Below, piece after piece: positions 48,760 through 58,834 of a DNA stretch of 64,000 nt. Every line of letters begins with the position of its first letter. Positions within the stretch are counted from its first letter, which is position 1. Made by a program: the position numbers and the translations under genes. The notes under the pieces are model-generated. The model made no database searches. It was given only the letters and a program-made list of their open reading frames with translations, and was not told the DNA's origin. Source of the stretch: Stutzerimonas chloritidismutans AW-1 (GTDB taxonomy: Bacteria > Pseudomonadota > Gammaproteobacteria > Pseudomonadales > Pseudomonadaceae); assembly GCF_000495915.1 (NCBI RefSeq), contig NZ_AOFQ01000017.1:117607-181606 (forward strand), in the 5' to 3' direction.

Positions 48760-49089
48760 ATGAGCGACGAAGAACTAGAACAAGACGATCTGGACGTTAG
48801 CGACGAGGAGGAAGGGGAAGAGCTGAACGCTGCCGATGATGGCGACGACAGTCTCGACGACGAAGGGACCGACAGCGAGCGCGCTACGCCGGCCAAGAAG
48901 GCCAAGGCGAAGGCCGTGGAGCCGGACGAACTGCCGAGCCTGGAAGCCAAGCAGAAGGAGCGCGATGCACTGGCGCGAGCCATGGAAGAATTTCTCGCGC
49001 GTGGCGGCCAAGTGCAGGAAGTCGAGCCCAATGTGGTCGCCGCCCCGCCGAAGAAGCCGGATAGCAAGTACGGCAGTCGCCCTATCTGA
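48760..49089 (+). CDS. sutA: RNA polymerase-binding transcription factor SutA
   Basis: This 109-residue protein has a very acidic N-terminal half (MSDEELEQDDLDVSDEEEG onward), a Lys/Ala patch near 50 and a conserved helical C-terminal part ending PPKKPDSKYGSRPI, which I recognise from P. aeruginosa SutA. SutA binds RNA polymerase during slow growth and helps transcription of rRNA and other genes. GAGG precedes the ATG at 48760. A long perfect hairpin follows the stop. Confidence 0.9.
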   Translation: MSDEELEQDDLDVSDEEEGEELNAADDGDDSLDDEGTDSERATPAKKAKAKAVEPDELPSLEAKQKERDALARAMEEFLARGGQVQEVEPNVVAAPPKKPDSKYGSRPI

Positions 49090-49103
49090 GCACCAAAAAG
49101 AAT

Positions 49104-49140
49104 TGCGCAAAAGCCCGCCTCCAAGGCGGGCTTTTGCGCA
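49104..49140. terminator. Bidirectional terminator between sutA and HAD gene
   Basis: A perfect 17-bp stem (TGCGCAAAAGCCCGCCT and its complement) with a CCA loop lies between convergent genes. The inner AAAA/TTTT tracts give a U-run in both directions. Confidence 0.9.
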
Positions 49141-49160
49141 TCTGGCGTCTGGCTTTTCGC

Positions 49161-49862
49161 TCAGTCGCCGCGCCAGTCGAGCAGCAGCTTGGGCAATTCG
49201 GCCAGGCTATGGATCTGTGCATCGGGATGGTAATCGTGCGGCCAGGCGACGCGCTTGGGGTTGAACCAGATCGCCCGCATGCCCGCCTGTTGCGCTCCGG
49301 CGATGTCATCCAACGCGTGGTCGCCGACGTGCACAGCCTGTTCCGGGCGCGCATCGCCCAGGCGAAGGGCTTGTTGGAACGGATGCGGGTCGGGCTTGCC
49401 GACGCCCAGCTCCTCGGCGCACAGGGTGAACTGGAAATAGTCGGCCAGGCCCAGGCGGCGCACGTCGGCATTGCCGTTGGTGATCACGCCGAGGGTGTAG
49501 TGATTGGCGAGAAATTCCAGGGTGGGCTGCACGTCCGGGAAAATCTGCACCTGGTGGCGCGCATCGAGAAACACCTGGAAGGCCTGTTCGGCCAACTCGT
49601 CCGCTTCGGCGGCGGGATAGCCGGCATCGTGCAGCGCGTGCTGCAGGATGCGCCGGCGCAGCTCGCTGATACGGTGGCGCAGCGCCGAGTCCTGCTCCAC
49701 CAGCATGCGGCGGATCGCGCCGAGGGCTTCGACGGGAAATTCGCCCAGGCGCGGTGCATGCACGCCGAGCCAGTCGCGCAGGGCGGTCTCGGCGCTCTGG
49801 ATGGCCGGCGTGGTTTCCCAGAAGGTATCGTCCAAGTCGAAGGTGATCAGGCGAATGCTCAT
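49161..49862 (-). CDS. HAD-superfamily hydrolase (YigB-like)
   Basis: This 233-residue phosphatase has motif I DLDDTFW (9-15), motif II ITNGNAD, motif III Lys in VGKPDPHPF and motif [14 protein letters not shown]. It resembles YigB, which dephosphorylates 5-amino-6-ribitylamino-uracil phosphate and FMN in riboflavin metabolism. It overlaps the xerC stop by 4 bp and ends the lptM-lysA-dapF-DUF484-xerC operon, in the conserved order. Confidence 0.93.
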   Translation of the reverse strand: MSIRLITFDLDDTFWETTPAIQSAETALRDWLGVHAPRLGEFPVEALGAIRRMLVEQDSALRHRISELRRRILQHALHDAGYPAAEADELAEQAFQVFLDARHQVQIFPDVQPTLEFLANHYTLGVITNGNADVRRLGLADYFQFTLCAEELGVGKPDPHPFQQALRLGDARPEQAVHVGDHALDDIAGAQQAGMRAIWFNPKRVAWPHDYHPDAQIHSLAELPKLLLDWRGD

Positions 49863-50758
49863 GTGTCGGTGTCCTGCTTGCGCTTGGCGCGCGGATGCGC
49901 CTGATCGTAGACCTTGGCCAGGTGCTGAAAGTCCAGATGGGTGTAGATCTGCGTGGTGCCGATGTCGGCATGGCCGAGCAGCTCCTGCACCGAGCGCAGG
50001 TCCTGCGACGACTCCAGCAGATGGCTGGCGAAGCTGTGGCGCAACATGTGTGGATGCAGGTGCTGGCCAAGCTCGCGCACTCCGGCCTGGCGCACTCGCA
50101 CTTGCACGGCCCGCGCGCCGAGACGGCGACCCTGCTGGCCGATGAATACCGCGCCATCGGCCGGGTTGGCGAGCGCACGTACAGGCAACCAGGCTTGCAA
50201 GGCCTCGCGCGCCTTTCGCCCTACCGGCAGCTCGCGCACCTTGTTGCCCTTGCCGAGCACTCGCACCATGCCTGCAGGCAGGTCGAGCTGGTCGAGGTTC
50301 AGGCTGACCAGTTCCGAAAGCCGCAGGCCGGATGAATAGAACAGCTCGAGCATCGCCTGATCGCGCAGGCCGATGAAATCGTCCTCGACGCCACCGTCGA
50401 GCAGCTGCATGGCGCGATCGGTATCCAGCAGCTTCGGAAGACGTCGTTCACCTTTCGGCGCGGACAGGCCGGTAGCCGGATCGTGCTGGCAGAGGCCTTC
50501 CTGATTCAGGTAGCGGTAGAGGCCGCGCACCGATGAGAGCAGGCGCGCCACGCTGCGGCTGGACTGGCCCTGGCGATGCAGCTCGCCGACCAGCTGGCGC
50601 AGGTGTCGGCCTTGCAGTGCATTCCACTCGGCGATGTTTTCGCGCTCGCAGTAAGTCAGCAGCTTGTTCAGGTCGCGGCGGTAGCCGTCCAGCGAGTGGC
50701 CCGACAGCTGCCGGGCGCTGCGCAGGTGTTCGAAGTAGGCGTCGAGTTCGTTCTGCAT
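49859..50758 (-). CDS. xerC: Tyrosine recombinase XerC
   Basis: This 299-residue recombinase works with XerD at dif to resolve chromosome dimers. Catalytic residues are Arg146 (GLRLSEL), a Lys in the beta-hairpin GKGNK (169-173), His237-x-x-Arg240 (HPHMLRHS), His263 (LLGHADI) and Tyr272. The N-terminal SAM-like domain covers about 1-90. In Pseudomonas this gene was called sss and is linked to root colonisation. It sits between DUF484 and a HAD gene. Confidence 0.96.
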   Translation of the reverse strand: MQNELDAYFEHLRSARQLSGHSLDGYRRDLNKLLTYCERENIAEWNALQGRHLRQLVGELHRQGQSSRSVARLLSSVRGLYRYLNQEGLCQHDPATGLSAPKGERRLPKLLDTDRAMQLLDGGVEDDFIGLRDQAMLELFYSSGLRLSELVSLNLDQLDLPAGMVRVLGKGNKVRELPVGRKAREALQAWLPVRALANPADGAVFIGQQGRRLGARAVQVRVRQAGVRELGQHLHPHMLRHSFASHLLESSQDLRSVQELLGHADIGTTQIYTHLDFQHLAKVYDQAHPRAKRKQDTDT

Positions 50759-50824
50759 GAACAGGCTCCAGCCTCAGGCCGCGAGCAGGCGCGTGTGGTG
50801 CGTGGCGTTGGTCGGCAATTGCGC

Positions 50825-51520
50825 TCAGCGTACCGAGCGCAGCGGCGTACCAAAGCGCGGCAGCACGCGGGTCAGCACTTCGGCGATATAACCGAGGAAC
50901 AGCGTGCCCAGCGAGCTCTTGTAGTGCTGTGGATCCGGGCTGCCGATCGCCAGTACGCCCAGCTGATTTTTCAGGCTGACTACCGCCGCGGAGCCCACGC
51001 TGCTGCTGTCTTCGGCGCCGAACAGAAAGCTCAGCTCGTGCGGGCGGAGCACGCCGCAGATGGTCTTGCCGCCGTCGAGCAGACCGCCGATGCTCTGCTG
51101 TGCCTCGCCGGTGCTGACGCAGCGGCCCACCGGCAGTGTCGCGTCGCTGAACAGGATCAGGCTGACGTAGGGCACCTGGAACTCGTGGCGCAGGCTGTCT
51201 TCCACCGCGCTGACCACTTCTTCCAGGCTGCTGGCGTCGAGCAGGTCGAGCACCAGGCGGCGGGTCTTGTCGAACAGACGGTCGTTGTCGCGCGCCACGT
51301 CCATCAGTTGCGACAGACGATGGCGCATCTCGATGTTGCGCTCACGCAGCAGCTTGACCTGACGCTCCACCAGCGACACCGCGGTGCCCGGCTGATGGGG
51401 GATGCGCAGCTCAGGGATCAGCTCGTCGTGATCGACGAAGAATTCCGGATGGGCGCGCAGGTAGGCGGCGACGGCTTCGGCGTCGGGTAGCGGGGTGCTG
51501 CCCTGGGTCTGGTCGGTCAT
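50825..51520 (-). CDS. DUF484 family protein
   Basis: This 231-residue protein has an N-terminal segment ([32 protein letters not shown]), a coiled-coil helix near 50-90 and a GAF-like C-terminal domain. DUF484 is always found beside xerC and dapF in this group, and its role is unknown. Its start overlaps the dapF stop by 4 bp. Confidence 0.93.
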   Translation of the reverse strand: MTDQTQGSTPLPDAEAVAAYLRAHPEFFVDHDELIPELRIPHQPGTAVSLVERQVKLLRERNIEMRHRLSQLMDVARDNDRLFDKTRRLVLDLLDASSLEEVVSAVEDSLRHEFQVPYVSLILFSDATLPVGRCVSTGEAQQSIGGLLDGGKTICGVLRPHELSFLFGAEDSSSVGSAAVVSLKNQLGVLAIGSPDPQHYKSSLGTLFLGYIAEVLTRVLPRFGTPLRSVR

Positions 51521-52347
51521 AGGCGAACCTGTCCTTCAAATACACGAACGGCGGGGCCGGTCATCATAACCGGCTGCCCGGGACCTGCCCATTCGATGGA
51601 CAGGCGGCCACCCGGCAGCTCGACCTGTACCGGCGAATCCATCCAGCCCTGGCGTATTGCCGCGACCGCAGCCGCGCAGGCGCCGGTACCGCAGGCCTGG
51701 GTTTCCCCGGCGCCGCGTTCCCAAACGCGCAGCCGCGCATGGCGGCGATCGACGACCTGCAGGAAGCCGACATTGACCCGCTGCGGAAAGCGCGGGTGAT
51801 GTTCGATCTTCGGTCCGAGTTCATGCACAGGTGCCTGCTCGACGCTGTCGACGCGCAGCACCGCATGGGGGTTGCCCATGGACACGGCGGCCAACTCGAC
51901 GCGCTGGCCATCGACTTCGAGCGGATAGCTCAGGGCTTCCTGGTCGGCCTGGAACGGAATCTCGGACGGCACCAGTCGCGGCGGACCCATGTCGACGCGG
52001 ATCTGCCCATCGGGACGGATATCCAGCTCGATGATGCCGCCCTTGGTTTCGACCTTGATCTTGCGTTTCACGGTCAGGCGCTTGTCGACCACGAAGCGGG
52101 CGAAGCAGCGCGCGCCGTTGCCGCACTGCTCCACTTCCGAACCGTCGGAATTGAAGATGCGGTAGCGGAAATCCACGTCCGGATTCTGCGGCGGTTCGAC
52201 GATCAGCAGCTGATCGAAACCGACTCCGGTGTGGCGATCGCCCCACTGCTTGGCGTGCTTGGGCTGAATGTGCGCGTGCTGGCTGACCAGGTCGATGACC
52301 ATGAAGTCGTTGCCCAGACCGTGCATCTTGGTAAAGCGCAGAAGCAT
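51517..52347 (-). CDS. dapF: Diaminopimelate epimerase
   Basis: This 276-residue enzyme converts LL- to meso-diaminopimelate for lysine and peptidoglycan. The two catalytic cysteines are Cys75 ([11 protein letters not shown]) and Cys219 (TQACGTGAC). The ATG at 52345-52347 ([15 protein letters not shown]) gives the standard length. It follows lysA by 10 bp, placing consecutive lysine-pathway enzymes together. Confidence 0.97.
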   Translation of the reverse strand: MLLRFTKMHGLGNDFMVIDLVSQHAHIQPKHAKQWGDRHTGVGFDQLLIVEPPQNPDVDFRYRIFNSDGSEVEQCGNGARCFARFVVDKRLTVKRKIKVETKGGIIELDIRPDGQIRVDMGPPRLVPSEIPFQADQEALSYPLEVDGQRVELAAVSMGNPHAVLRVDSVEQAPVHELGPKIEHHPRFPQRVNVGFLQVVDRRHARLRVWERGAGETQACGTGACAAAVAAIRQGWMDSPVQVELPGGRLSIEWAGPGQPVMMTGPAVRVFEGQVRL

Positions 52348-52357
52348 GATCTTGGCC

Positions 52358-53605
52358 TCAAGTGGGCAGCAGGCTTTCGCCGGCGTATAGCTCCTGAACG
52401 CTCTCGCGACGGCGCACTTCGAAGGCCTGGTCACCGTCCACCAGCACCTCGGCGGCGCGGCCGCGGGTGTTGTAGTTGGAGCTCATGACGAAGCCGTAGG
52501 CACCGGCCGAACACACCGCCAGCAGGTCGCCTTCGACCAGGGCCAGCTCGCGATCCTTGGCGAGGAAGTCGCCGGTTTCGCAGATCGGTCCGACGATGTC
52601 GTAGCGACGCGTATCGCCTTCGTGCGGCTGCACCGCGATGACGTTCATCCACGCCTGGTACAGCGCCGGACGGATCAGGTCGTTCATCGCCGCATCGACG
52701 ATGGCGAAATCCTTGTGCGCGGTGTGCTTGAGGTATTCCACGCGGGTCAGCAGCACGCCGGCGTTGGCGACGATGGAGCGGCCTGGCTCGAAAACCAGCG
52801 CCAGCCCGCGGCCTTCGATGCGCTGGCGCACTGCCTGGATGTAGTCGCCTGCCAGTGGTGGCTGCTCGTCACGGTAACGCACACCGAGGCCGCCACCGAG
52901 GTCCAGATGGCGGATCTGGATGCCGCGTGCAGCGAGTCGATCGGTCAAGGCGAGCAGGCGGTCGAGCGCGTCGAGGAAGGGCGGCAGGCTGGTCAGCTGC
53001 GAACCGATATGGCAATCGACGCCGACCACTTCCAGGTTCGGCAACTCGGCTGCGCGGGCATAGACCGCCTCGGCGTTGTCGATATCGATGCCGAACTTGT
53101 TCTCTTTGAGACCTGTGGAAATGTACGGGTGGGTGCCGGCATCGACGTCCGGATTGACCCGTAGCGACACCGGCGCCTTTTTGCCGAGCTCGGCGGCGAC
53201 CTGCTGCAGGCGCTCCAGCTCATCGGTGGATTCCACGTTGAAGCAGTGCACGCCGACTTCCAGCGCCCGGCGCATGTCGTCACGGGTCTTGCCGACGCCA
53301 GAGAAGACGATACGGTCCGGCTGTCCGCCGGCGGCCAGTACGCGCTCCAGCTCACCGCGCGAGACGATGTCGAAGCCGGCACCGAGACGTGCCAGCACGT
53401 TTAGCACGCCCAGGTTCGAATTGGCTTTGACGGCGAAGCAGACCAGATGCGGCATGCCATCCAGCGCATCGGCATAGGCCCGGTACTGGGCTTCGATGTG
53501 CGCGCGGGAATAGACGTAGGTCGGGGTGCCGAAGCGTTGCGCAAGTGCGGGCAGTGCCACGCCTTCCGCGAAGAGTTGACCGTCGCGGTACGAGAAGGCC
53601 TCCAT
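52358..53605 (-). CDS. lysA: Diaminopimelate decarboxylase
   Basis: This 415-residue PLP enzyme makes L-lysine from meso-diaminopimelate. It shows the PLP lysine Lys60 (CFAVKANSN), the [10 protein letters not shown] glycine loop and CETGDF with the active-site Cys from the partner subunit. GGAGGC precedes the ATG. lptM lies 12 bp upstream. Confidence 0.97.
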   Translation of the reverse strand: MEAFSYRDGQLFAEGVALPALAQRFGTPTYVYSRAHIEAQYRAYADALDGMPHLVCFAVKANSNLGVLNVLARLGAGFDIVSRGELERVLAAGGQPDRIVFSGVGKTRDDMRRALEVGVHCFNVESTDELERLQQVAAELGKKAPVSLRVNPDVDAGTHPYISTGLKENKFGIDIDNAEAVYARAAELPNLEVVGVDCHIGSQLTSLPPFLDALDRLLALTDRLAARGIQIRHLDLGGGLGVRYRDEQPPLAGDYIQAVRQRIEGRGLALVFEPGRSIVANAGVLLTRVEYLKHTAHKDFAIVDAAMNDLIRPALYQAWMNVIAVQPHEGDTRRYDIVGPICETGDFLAKDRELALVEGDLLAVCSAGAYGFVMSSNYNTRGRAAEVLVDGDQAFEVRRRESVQELYAGESLLPT

Positions 53606-53617
53606 GAACAGCCTCCT

Positions 53618-53758
53618 TTAGAGTTCGAAACGGTCTTTGGAACGTTCTTTGACGGTTTTCTCGTCATCCGGCAGGTACAGCGGACCTTTCTGGCCACAAC
53701 CGCTGAGCGCGGCGGCGAAGACGGCGAGTGCGATGAAGGGAAGCAGAAGGCGCTTCAT
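53618..53758 (-). CDS. lptM: Small lipoprotein LptM (YifL/LppL)
   Basis: This 46-residue lipoprotein has the signal [20 protein letters not shown] and lipobox Cys21, followed by the diagnostic GQKGPLYLP motif. LptM binds the LptD-LptE translocon and helps LptD mature in the outer membrane. The ATG at 53756-53758 was chosen because the signal peptide starts there. It heads the lysA operon and is divergent from cyaY. Confidence 0.93.
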   Translation of the reverse strand: MKRLLLPFIALAVFAAALSGCGQKGPLYLPDDEKTVKERSKDRFEL

Positions 53759-53947
53759 GGGGACTGGAATCCTTGAAAAATCTAATCGCCGGAGTATACC
53801 CAGCACCCGGCGGATTGCCTATGCGAGCAGCACGTCACACGGCGGCCGTGCTGGCGGGCGGCTCGCTTGATCCGGCTGCGCCCTGCTAAGCTCGCCGCCA
53901 TCGCGTGCGGCCCGCGTCGCGTGCAGAACAATTCGAGGAAGTGTTGC

Positions 53948-54280
53948 ATGAGCCTGAGCGAAGCCCGTTATCACGATCTGGTCGATGCTGTGCAGGAGAG
54001 CGTCGAGGACGTATTCGATGACACCAGTCTGGACGTCGACCTGGAGAACTCCGGTGGTGTGCTGACAGTGCGCTTCGATAACGGCAGTCAGCTGATCCTC
54101 AGCCGCCAGCCCGCGTTGCGCCAGCTGTGGGTCGCGGCGCGCTCCGGCGGCTTTCATTTCGACTACGACGAAGGCAGCCAGCTGTGGCTGTGCGATGCAA
54201 GCGGCGAGCGCCTCGGAGAGCTGCTCTCGCGGGTGACGCTGGAGCAGGGCGGCGAAGCGCTGGAATTCGAGGATATCTGA
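53948..54280 (+). CDS. cyaY: Frataxin homologue CyaY
   Basis: This 110-residue protein has the frataxin fold: an acidic first helix (EARYHDLVDAVQESVEDVFDD), a central sheet with LWVAARSGGFHFDY and a C-terminal helix. CyaY binds iron and tunes iron-sulphur cluster assembly by IscS. GAGGAAG lies upstream of the ATG at 53948. A strong terminator follows. Confidence 0.95.
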   Translation: MSLSEARYHDLVDAVQESVEDVFDDTSLDVDLENSGGVLTVRFDNGSQLILSRQPALRQLWVAARSGGFHFDYDEGSQLWLCDASGERLGELLSRVTLEQGGEALEFEDI

Positions 54281-54369
54281 CGCAATCTGCGTGCAGCCCC
54301 CGCGAGCCGGGCTCTGCCGGTGGGGCCCTTGCTTATTCGGGCTGCTGTGATAGTGTCTCCGCAGGTCAA

Positions 54370-54397
54370 CAAAACCCCGCCTTCGGGCGGGGTTTTG
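54370..54397 (+). terminator. Intrinsic terminator between cyaY and rnk
   Basis: CAAAACCCCGCC and GGCGGGGTTTTG form a 12-bp stem closed by a stable TTCG tetraloop, followed by CTTTTTT. Confidence 0.92.
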
Positions 54398-54440
54398 CTT
54401 TTTTCGTGTTTTATTTTTTCGCAGGAGCTTGCCAGAACCC

Positions 54441-54845
54441 ATGACCAGTGCACCGCCGATCATCCTTACCCAACTCGATCTGCAGCGCCTTGAGCGGCTG
54501 CTCGACAGTCTGGACGACTACGGTCCGGCCGCCGAAGCGCTCGAGCAGGAACTGTCGCGGGCGCAGATCGTGGAACGCAGCGAGATGCCTGCGGGCGTCG
54601 TGACCATGAATTCGCGCGTGCACTGCCGCGACGAAGGCACGGGCAAGGACTACCACCTGACGCTGGTCTATCCCCACGATGCCGGCAAGGAAGGCACCGT
54701 GTCCGTCCTCGCACCGGTCGGTACGGCGCTGCTGGGCATGAGTGTCGGCCAGCACATCGACTGGCCGACTCCATCCGGCAAGATGATCAAGCTCACTCTG
54801 CTCGCGATCGAATACCAGCCCGAAGCGGCAGGCGATCCGTTCTGA
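54441..54845 (+). CDS. rnk: Nucleoside diphosphate kinase regulator Rnk
   Basis: This 134-residue protein has an N-terminal coiled coil (LTQLDLQRLERLLDSL) and a C-terminal FKBP-like GreA/GreB domain (LAPVGTALLGMSVGQHIDWP). Rnk binds RNA polymerase and influences nucleoside diphosphate kinase and alginate production in Pseudomonas. The ATG at 54441 gives the usual 134 residues; AGGAG is 14 bases upstream, further than ideal. Confidence 0.94.
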   Translation: MTSAPPIILTQLDLQRLERLLDSLDDYGPAAEALEQELSRAQIVERSEMPAGVVTMNSRVHCRDEGTGKDYHLTLVYPHDAGKEGTVSVLAPVGTALLGMSVGQHIDWPTPSGKMIKLTLLAIEYQPEAAGDPF

Positions 54846-55020
54846 CGGGCGACGCTTGCGAGATGATCAGCCTGGCCGCCGCTGCGATCGGGCTGGTAGC
54901 AGCTTTCCGCAGCTCTGCCTTTGTTGGCGCGAAAAGCGTTGGATAGCCACTGCGCAATGCAGCTGGTTCGTCAGGCCGGAACCTCGTCGAGACGCTGACT
55001 GAAGCCCCGTCAGCGCCCTC

Positions 55021-57843
55021 TTATGACTCCATTGCCGCGTTCAGCGCTGCCTCCAGGCGCGCCTTGTAGCGCAGGTACTGGACCGTCTGGCTGCGTCCGC
55101 TGCCGTGCAGGCCGGTGAGGTCGAGGTCGGTGATGTAGCAGGGGTAGCGTTCGCCGTCGCGGCGTCGGGAAATGATCGTGCGTGTCACGGCGGCGAACAG
55201 CTCGGCCCCATATTCCAGGCCGGAAAACTCCTGATGGTTACAGTACAGGGTGACCTGCGAGCGACCGTTTTCGCCCGCTTCGACAATCGCCTGCACGTCG
55301 TAGAACGGATCGTTGACCTCGCCCTGGGGCGCCGGTCTTCGTTCCAGTTGTGCCGGTCGCGCGTCTTGTCCGGGTTGAATGCGGTAGAAGAGGATCGCCG
55401 GGTCGACCAGCTCCTGGCTTTGGCCGGGCTGCTGCGCGTTACGCCGATACAGCATCGACTCGAGAAAGCGCATCAGCGGGCGCAGCAGGGTGCGCTCGTC
55501 GCGATAGGGCAGCTGCTGGCGCCAGAGGGCATTGCATTCATCGAGCACGCTGAGTTCGGCGATTTCCCCGGCCGTGCGGTAGAACACCTGCAGGCATCCC
55601 GGGCGGCCTTGCGCAAGAATCAGCGCCAGATCGTCACCGTCCAGCGCCGCACGATCGAGACGGAGCGGGCTGTAGGCGTGGTGAGCCTCGCCAAGGTGTT
55701 CGAGCAGTGCGGCGCGATCGCTCAGGTGGGTGAGACGCAGCGCGTCAGCGTCGCGCTGCAGCATGTGGAAATGCTGGCGAACCTGAAGCAGGTAGCGTCC
55801 ATGAGCGACGCTGGCAAGGCTCTGGCGGGCATCCTCGAATATCTGCTCGACCCGCCGCGCGATGGCCTGTCCGCGATTGCGGGCGAAGCAGAAGACCTGC
55901 AGTTGCGGTGCCTGCACGACCCGCTCGAGGCTATCCAGATAATCGCGCAGGCACAGCGGCAGCGCCTTCGGCCCTTCGTAGCGGGTCACCAGCATCTCGT
56001 TCCAGCTGTTGAGCGTGACCTGGTCCACGCTCAGCACCAGGCTTTCTGGCGCCGCGTTCAGCATCGACTGCTCGCCGATGGCAGATGCTGTTGGGGCTTG
56101 CTGGGTGGGGTCCAGGCCGATGTTGATCAGCAGCAGCACCCGGCTTGGTTTGCTCGCGGCCAGTAGCGCTTCTTCGTCCACCGGGCATAGCGGCATCGGC
56201 AGCGCACGGCGCAGGTCGCTGAACAGGGCGAACAGTTCCGCTTCGCTAAGGCCGCTGTCGCCAGGGAACAGGGACAGGTGGGTGCTGACATCCACCACGC
56301 CGTTGCGGTGACACCAGGCCAGCAGCGCGACCAGCTCGCGAGAGCGCTTCAATGGGGCGAAATTGCTCAGTTCCGGCGCGGTGAGCTGGCCCTGATAGAG
56401 CGACCAGCGCACATCGCCCGCAGCGTCGTAATCGTGCACCAGGGTCAGGCTGTGTTCAGCCATATCCGGCGAGATACCAAGATTGACCACCTCGACCTTG
56501 CCGGCCTTGCGTTCGATCGCGGCGTACAGGCGACGACCCAGTACGCCGAGGTCGCGACTGGTGAGCGGACTGGTGGCCTGAAGGCGTCGGGTGAAGTCGC
56601 TGAGAAAGCGGTAGCCGTAGGTCAGTTCGTTGACCAGCACGCGGCGTTCCTGGCTGACCTGCCGCACTTTCCAGTGGCCACGGTTGTCGAGCAGTGCGAA
56701 CTGCCGCTCGTCCCAATGCCAGTCGTGGGTCAGCCGCTCGAGCAGGCTGCGCTGCCAGCTCTTGTTGCGGTTGACCGGCGGCCGGCTCAGCGGGCGATTG
56801 ATCTTCAGGTACAGGCAGCGGCGCGCCAGCTCCAGGCGCTCGTGGTCGCCGCGCGCGCCGAGGTAACGCTCGATGGCAAGGTAGGCGGCGATATACGGGT
56901 CGAGCTCGTTCAGATCGAACCGCCCTTGATAGATGGCCTGTTTGAAGTCCAGCGCCAGGCAGCGCAGCTGCGGATACTGGCTGGCATACACCTCCACCAG
57001 CAGCAGCTTGAACAGCGATTTGTAGGGCGAGGCTATGGCCTTGTAGAGCTGCCAGAGTCCGGCGCCGACGAACTCGCCGGGCGGCACCTGGCCCAGGTGG
57101 CCGAGGTCGAGTACTTCGTCGGCGCGCACGAAGCGCTTGGCCAGCAGCGTCGCCACATATTCGTCGTAGCGGTGCTCCTCGTAGTCCGGCACCAGCCACC
57201 AGAGCGGGGTGCGCCCGCCGAGCCAGAGCGCCGTGCGGTAGAACTCGTCGAGCAGCAGGTAGTGCTGGGTGGTGCCACAGTCATCGGAGGTCAGCCTGGC
57301 TTCGCGCTGGCCCTGGGTGAAGCGTTGCGGATCGACCAGAAAGAAGTGCGCTTCGCTGCCTTGGCTCGCCGCCCAGGCTTGCAGCAGTTCGCACTTGCGG
57401 CGCAGTTCCTCGATCTGGCCGGCGTCCAGGGCGGGATCGTGGCAGACCCACACGTCCAGATCGCTGTGCTCGTCCTGCGCCACGGTGCCGAGGCTGCCCA
57501 TGAGGAACAGGCCGAGTATCGGCTGCGGCAGTTTTCCGCGCGCCGGCTTGTAGGCGAACGAGCGGCTCAGGCGCTGTGCTTCGGCGAGCTGTTCGGCGTC
57601 CGGCACGAAGTGCGCGAGTCCGGCAGGGGTAGTCGCCGAGACATAGCCGGGGAGAATCGGATGGTTGACGTGAAACAGCAGCGGCAGCAGCTTGAGTACC
57701 TGCTGCTGGCGCGTCGACATGGCCTGCAGGGCCCGCTCCAGGCGTGCGGAGTTGACCGCGAGAAAGCGCGCCCGCAGCGTGGTCAGCACCTTGCGGTCGA
57801 TACCTTCTTCGAGAATCGGGTGGATGTGCTGGGTGCGGGTCAT
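55021..57843 (-). CDS. cyaA: Class I adenylate cyclase
   Basis: This 940-residue enzyme makes cAMP. The N-terminal catalytic half has the nucleotidyltransferase-like FLMGSLGTVAQDEHSDLDVWVCHD motif (split here: Gly-Ser then Asp-x-Asp). The C-terminal half is regulatory, and its glucose-control phosphohistidine region is present only in enterobacteria. The ATG at 57841-57843 (MTRTQHIHP) fits known Pseudomonas CyaA. It is convergent with rnk over 175 bp, which holds a 7-bp hairpin but no U-run. Confidence 0.95.
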   Translation of the reverse strand: MTRTQHIHPILEEGIDRKVLTTLRARFLAVNSARLERALQAMSTRQQQVLKLLPLLFHVNHPILPGYVSATTPAGLAHFVPDAEQLAEAQRLSRSFAYKPARGKLPQPILGLFLMGSLGTVAQDEHSDLDVWVCHDPALDAGQIEELRRKCELLQAWAASQGSEAHFFLVDPQRFTQGQREARLTSDDCGTTQHYLLLDEFYRTALWLGGRTPLWWLVPDYEEHRYDEYVATLLAKRFVRADEVLDLGHLGQVPPGEFVGAGLWQLYKAIASPYKSLFKLLLVEVYASQYPQLRCLALDFKQAIYQGRFDLNELDPYIAAYLAIERYLGARGDHERLELARRCLYLKINRPLSRPPVNRNKSWQRSLLERLTHDWHWDERQFALLDNRGHWKVRQVSQERRVLVNELTYGYRFLSDFTRRLQATSPLTSRDLGVLGRRLYAAIERKAGKVEVVNLGISPDMAEHSLTLVHDYDAAGDVRWSLYQGQLTAPELSNFAPLKRSRELVALLAWCHRNGVVDVSTHLSLFPGDSGLSEAELFALFSDLRRALPMPLCPVDEEALLAASKPSRVLLLINIGLDPTQQAPTASAIGEQSMLNAAPESLVLSVDQVTLNSWNEMLVTRYEGPKALPLCLRDYLDSLERVVQAPQLQVFCFARNRGQAIARRVEQIFEDARQSLASVAHGRYLLQVRQHFHMLQRDADALRLTHLSDRAALLEHLGEAHHAYSPLRLDRAALDGDDLALILAQGRPGCLQVFYRTAGEIAELSVLDECNALWRQQLPYRDERTLLRPLMRFLESMLYRRNAQQPGQSQELVDPAILFYRIQPGQDARPAQLERRPAPQGEVNDPFYDVQAIVEAGENGRSQVTLYCNHQEFSGLEYGAELFAAVTRTIISRRRDGERYPCYITDLDLTGLHGSGRSQTVQYLRYKARLEAALNAAMES

Positions 57844-57994
57844 TGTGGTTCGTGCAGGCGAGGCTAACCCCTGTTCATCGGCCAATCGGCGTGCGGCTTG
57901 AGGTGCGGTGCAAGTTTGCCTGCAGTGAGCGACCAACGGCCAGGGCCGGCGTCATCCGTGCCCTGGACTGGTGAAGCGGAACGGCATGGCGATG

Positions 57995-58240
57995 TCAGGC
58001 CGTGACGGTTTCCGAGAGGATGGTATGCAGCGTTTGCGCCTGTTCGGCCGCGTCGCGGCCAAGGCTGGTGAGGTAACCGCCGTCGGCCTGGGTGATCAGG
58101 CCCTTGGCGTGGAGGCGGCCAAAAGCGGCGATGGTGGCGGGGCTGGCTTCGTGATGCACCTTCAGCCCTTCCTGCAGATTTTCCAGATTGAACTGTCGGA
58201 GTACGTCCAGTTCGGCAACCAGCTCAGGGGTGTACGACAT
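57995..58240 (-). CDS. TIGR02647-family small protein
   Basis: This 81-residue, mainly helical protein begins MSYTPELVAELDVLRQFNL and contains a winged-helix-like middle (AAFGRLHAKGLITQADGGYLT). It matches the small TIGR02647 family of Pseudomonas, of unknown function, which sits beside cyaA. The DNA-binding look is only suggestive. Confidence 0.87.
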   Translation of the reverse strand: MSYTPELVAELDVLRQFNLENLQEGLKVHHEASPATIAAFGRLHAKGLITQADGGYLTSLGRDAAEQAQTLHTILSETVTA

Positions 58241-58318
58241 GCTCGCTCCTCGGATGGTGGGCTCATGCCCTGTTTGCTGAGTGTAGATGCTGTCGGTGGC
58301 CCTGCCTTGATCCAGATC

Positions 58319-58762
58319 CTATTCGGATGCTTCCGGCAGTTCCGGCAGCTTGCGCAGCATGGCCTCGTAGGCGGCACCGTCGAAAGGGCGGTCCTCGCTG
58401 AGCATCGCGCGGATCTCATGGGCGAGGACCAGCGCCATCATCTGCAGGCATTCGTCGCGCTCGTAGCCGACCAGCGTCAGCTTGTTCAGCGTGGCCTGGG
58501 TGGCCGCGGGCTCACCGGCTTCAAGCTGGTTCTCGATCGCCTGGATCAGGGTCTCTTCGGCGAACGCTTCATCTTCATCGTTGCTGGGGTTGTCTTGCGC
58601 CATGGCGGGGGTCTCGTCGAGCGGTGCCGGATTTTCTGCGTCCAGCTGGCAGATCGTGCAGCTGCCGTCATCCGGCCGGTTGGTTTCGACGTAGCGTACC
58701 CGGCGTTGGGCGGCCTGGCGATCAGCATCAACGCGATAGCGGGGGCGGTCTGAATCGGACAT
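58319..58762 (-). CDS. Hypothetical acidic protein
   Basis: From the ATG at 58760-58762 the product has 147 residues. A Cys-x-x-Cys (CTICQ, about 35-39) lies in the basic N-terminal third, and residues 55-147 are acidic and helical (NDEDEAFAEETLIQAIENQL). I do not recognise a domain; its place after cyaA and the TIGR02647 gene is kept in pseudomonads. Confidence 0.82.
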   Translation of the reverse strand: MSDSDRPRYRVDADRQAAQRRVRYVETNRPDDGSCTICQLDAENPAPLDETPAMAQDNPSNDEDEAFAEETLIQAIENQLEAGEPAATQATLNKLTLVGYERDECLQMMALVLAHEIRAMLSEDRPFDGAAYEAMLRKLPELPEASE

Positions 58763-58834
58763 GGGTTCCTCCATACGGATGCGTCCAGCTAAGCAGCTGC
58801 TGCCGCGTGGAGCAATGCGGCGGTGTGCGGTGCG

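Noticed and set aside
49859..50758. Phage or integron integrase
   Set aside because: The recombinase is housekeeping XerC in its normal dapF-xerC operon, with no attachment sites or cargo.
54993..55015. Terminator between rnk and cyaA
   Set aside because: A 7-bp hairpin (CGCTGAC/GTCAGCG) is present but no U-run follows on either strand.
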